DNA from: Treponema sp.
GTDB taxonomy: Bacteria; Spirochaetota; Spirochaetia; Treponematales; Breznakiellaceae
Direction: 5' to 3'
Assembly (NCBI GenBank): GCA_031263265.1
Contig: JAISGE010000144.1
Span: forward strand, 1 to 23,734
Length of the DNA: 23,734 bases
Shown here: piece after piece, positions 21,745-23,734 of the stretch
Position numbering within the stretch: the first letter of the stretch is position 1
How the letters are laid out: every line of letters starts with the position of its first letter
The notes under the pieces: model-generated
The model's input: the letters and a program-made list of their open reading frames with translations, nothing else
Database searches by the model: none
Told to the model about the DNA's origin: nothing
Position numbers and translations under genes: made by a program

Positions 21745-23734
21745 ATGAAACGTAAAAAACCATCTTTTGCTTTGCTGTTTACGTCGTTTTGTTTGGCCAT
21801 CATCATGGTAATCACCCTCACCTTGTCTCTGTTCTTCTTTATTAATTTTCGCCGCTTTTCTTATACCCAAATGGAACAAATGACCAAGGAAAATATCGCC
21901 CATCTAAGCGACCGGATCGGGGCTATCATTGCCTCTCATATTAGCCTCCTGGAACATACGGTTATCGGCGCAGTCCCCTATATGCGGGAATCAACGGTCG
22001 ATAGAGACAGCCTGAGCAGGTATTTTGACGAAATGCAGGCAACTCTGAATAACGTGATGATGATCTATGCCACCAATAACCTTCGTTGGAACGATCCAGG
22101 CGGCTTTTGCGCGGCAAGTAATCGTTGGATTCCCAATCAGGACTGGAATAACCTTGAACGTTCCTGGTTTCAGGATGCCAAGAAAGCCCAAGGTCAGGTC
22201 GCTTTTACCTTACCCTATATTGATGCCGCCACCGGGGAGCTTATTTTTGCTATGGCGAGAACGGTGTTTGATACAGACCACCGGGACCTGGGGGTGGTTT
22301 CAGAAAATGTATCTATCGCAACCCTGGGAACCATGCTTAATGCCAATCCCTTTCTACCCGGACAGCATACCTTCTTGATTACCCAAACCGGCCAGTTCAT
22401 TACTAACCCTGATGAACAGGCAGTAATGACCAAGGACTTCTTTACCGAATCAGGACTGGAACGTTACCGGAGCTCTGTCTTATCTACCTCTTCCTTCTCC
22501 ATGATGGATAAGGAGGTGTTCATCGCTTCTTCCCTCATACTAGAGGCAGGCTGGCGCCTAGTTTCCATCCTCCCCACCCAGATCATTTTTACCGAGGCTA
22601 ACCATATTCTCTTGCTGATTCTCATCGTGGGCATCATCCTTTTTGTTATTGCCGCTTTGGTGTCCTTGCTTTTCACCCGGGTCATCGTCAAACCCCTGCG
22701 CTACCTCCAGTCCTATTCCTCAGTGATTGCCCAGGGCGACTTCTCCGGTACCCTCCCGGATTATGGAACCGCCGAGGCTTCAGGACTTTCTCAAGGCTTT
22801 AACGCCATCAATGAACATATCTCCATACTGGTCAAAAATATCTCCGGTTCTTTTGAACGAATGCGTACCCAAGGAACCGAACTCAAACTCGTAATCGATC
22901 AATCCTCCGAAGCAGCCGCAGAAATCGTACACGCCATCCACGATGTGGATAAGCGGGTCAAAGAAGAATCCGGTATGGTCGGTAAGACGGTATCCCATAT
23001 CGACGATAAGATCGTGTCCCTCAATACCTTGATACAGGAACAAGCAGCCCAGATACGGGCATCAGCCACGGCCATAGAAGGGATGATTAGCCATAATCAG
23101 CTTATCGAAGAGCAGATCACCCGCTTAAACAGTCATATTCAGCGGCTTGTGGAGAGTTCAAAGCTTGAACATGAAAAGATAGCCCAGTCAACCCATGCGG
23201 TCAATCAGATAGGAGCAGACTCGGAGAACCTGGTGGAGATAAACAAGGTGATAGGGAATGTGGCGGAAGAGACGAACTTGCTGGCGATGAATGCGGCGAT
23301 AGAGGCGGCTCATGCCGGGGAATTAGGGAGGGGTTTTGCGGTGGTGGCTGGGGAGATTCGGAAACTTGCGGAGACCTCCACGAGTCAGGCCAAGAGTTCA
23401 AGTGGCACGTTGAGCCAGATAAAGCAACGCATAGACGAGATTGCCGAGGTATCGAGCCGGATAGAGACGGCATATAAGCAAACGAATGAGTTGATTCAGG
23501 GGAGTAATGAGCTTATTGGGAAGATGAAGGCGGCCATAGGGGAACAAGCGGTGCGTTCGGTGCGGGTATTGGAGAGTTTGAAGAATATGCAAGGGATAAC
23601 GGAAGAGGTGAAGAAGGAAGCTGAGGAGATCAAGGCTGAGGCGGATGCATCGCGGCGGATGAGTGAGGAGCTTTCGGTGATGAGTGAGGTGATTCGTGGG
23701 CGGGTGAGTGAGGTAGTCCGGGGTACGGAATTGG
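21745..23734 (+). CDS. Methyl-accepting chemotaxis protein with Cache-type sensor, cut by right edge
   Basis: This is a transmembrane chemoreceptor that passes ligand binding to CheA/CheW. The frame is open for 663 codons to the window end. A lysine-rich N-terminus and a membrane segment at about 8-34 are followed by an extracytoplasmic dCache-like domain (to about 285, with WFQDAKKAQGQVAFTLPYID and the DHRDLGVVSENVS block). A second membrane segment lies at about 288-312, and a HAMP-like region follows (VIVKPLRYLQ, then IAQGDFSGTLP). The signalling domain carries the hairpin tip EETNLLAMNAAIEAAHAGE near 508-526 and GRGFAVVAGEIRKLAE. AAAGGAGG lies nine bases before the ATG at 21745. The ligand is unknown. 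Base composition shifts toward G-rich after about 23210, as in other signalling-domain segments. Confidence 0.93.
   Translation, partial: MKRKKPSFALLFTSFCLAIIMVITLTLSLFFFINFRRFSYTQMEQMTKENIAHLSDRIGAIIASHISLLEHTVIGAVPYMRESTVDRDSLSRYFDEMQATLNNVMMIYATNNLRWNDPGGFCAASNRWIPNQDWNNLERSWFQDAKKAQGQVAFTLPYIDAATGELIFAMARTVFDTDHRDLGVVSENVSIATLGTMLNANPFLPGQHTFLITQTGQFITNPDEQAVMTKDFFTESGLERYRSSVLSTSSFSMMDKEVFIASSLILEAGWRLVSILPTQIIFTEANHILLLILIVGIILFVIAALVSLLFTRVIVKPLRYLQSYSSVIAQGDFSGTLPDYGTAEASGLSQGFNAINEHISILVKNISGSFERMRTQGTELKLVIDQSSEAAAEIVHAIHDVDKRVKEESGMVGKTVSHIDDKIVSLNTLIQEQAAQIRASATAIEGMISHNQLIEEQITRLNSHIQRLVESSKLEHEKIAQSTHAVNQIGADSENLVEINKVIGNVAEETNLLAMNAAIEAAHAGELGRGFAVVAGEIRKLAETSTSQAKSSSGTLSQIKQRIDEIAEVSSRIETAYKQTNELIQGSNELIGKMKAAIGEQAVRSVRVLESLKNMQGITEEVKKEAEEIKAEADASRRMSEELSVMSEVIRGRVSEVVRGTEL

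Noticed and set aside
1..23734. CRISPR arrays, tRNA genes, rRNA genes or prophage genes
   Set aside because: I saw no regularly spaced repeats, cloverleaf-like segments with conserved arms, rRNA sequence or phage structural genes.

Overview
The window looks like part of a chromosome from an anaerobic, amino-acid-fermenting bacterium. A Treponema-like spirochaete is my best guess, with moderate confidence. It rests on the glutamate-mutase fermentation genes, the chemoreceptor with a Cache-type sensor, near-50% GC genes separated by AT-rich spacers, and a long poly-G tract beside a promoter. No rRNA or other marker gene is present to prove it.

Layout. (1) 1-2038: a decayed ISAs1-family transposase ends in a 20-base G run. 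Directly after it lies a two-gene unit for a small alarmone synthetase and a YjdF/DUF2238-like membrane protein. (2) 2087-13749, minus strand: one long, tightly packed operon, in transcription order glmS, glmL, glmE (B12-dependent glutamate mutase and its reactivase), mal (methylaspartate ammonia-lyase), an AtuA/DUF1446 protein, a DUF4387 protein, a P-loop ATPase with an alanyl-tRNA-synthetase 'second additional domain', the two subunits of a class I fumarase-type hydratase (probably mesaconase), a glutamine-dependent NAD+ synthetase and a GntR regulator. (3) 13750-14222: an AT-rich divergent control region with good promoters in both directions, a 14-bp palindrome at the minus-strand start site, direct repeats and a large hairpin. 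(4) 14223-17162, plus strand: two membrane proteins (DUF5058 and an unnamed partner) and an AbgB-like aminobenzoyl-glutamate hydrolase. (5) 17371-19095: a second, complete NAD+ synthetase in inverted orientation to the first. (6) 19250-20191: an NYN-domain protein with a cold-shock-like tail. (7) 20230-21602, minus strand: a cytidylate-kinase-like protein and a MutY-like glycosylase without Fe-S cysteines. (8) 21745 to the right edge: a chemoreceptor cut by the window end.

How the genes may work together. The plus-strand trio could import an N-acyl-glutamate such as p-aminobenzoyl-glutamate and release free glutamate. The divergent operon would then convert glutamate to 3-methylaspartate, mesaconate and citramalate. 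No recognisable citramalate lyase is present. The conserved but uncharacterised trio AtuA/DUF4387/P-loop-SAD lies exactly where such a step, or an accessory to it, might be expected. This block is the best candidate for undescribed biology in the window.
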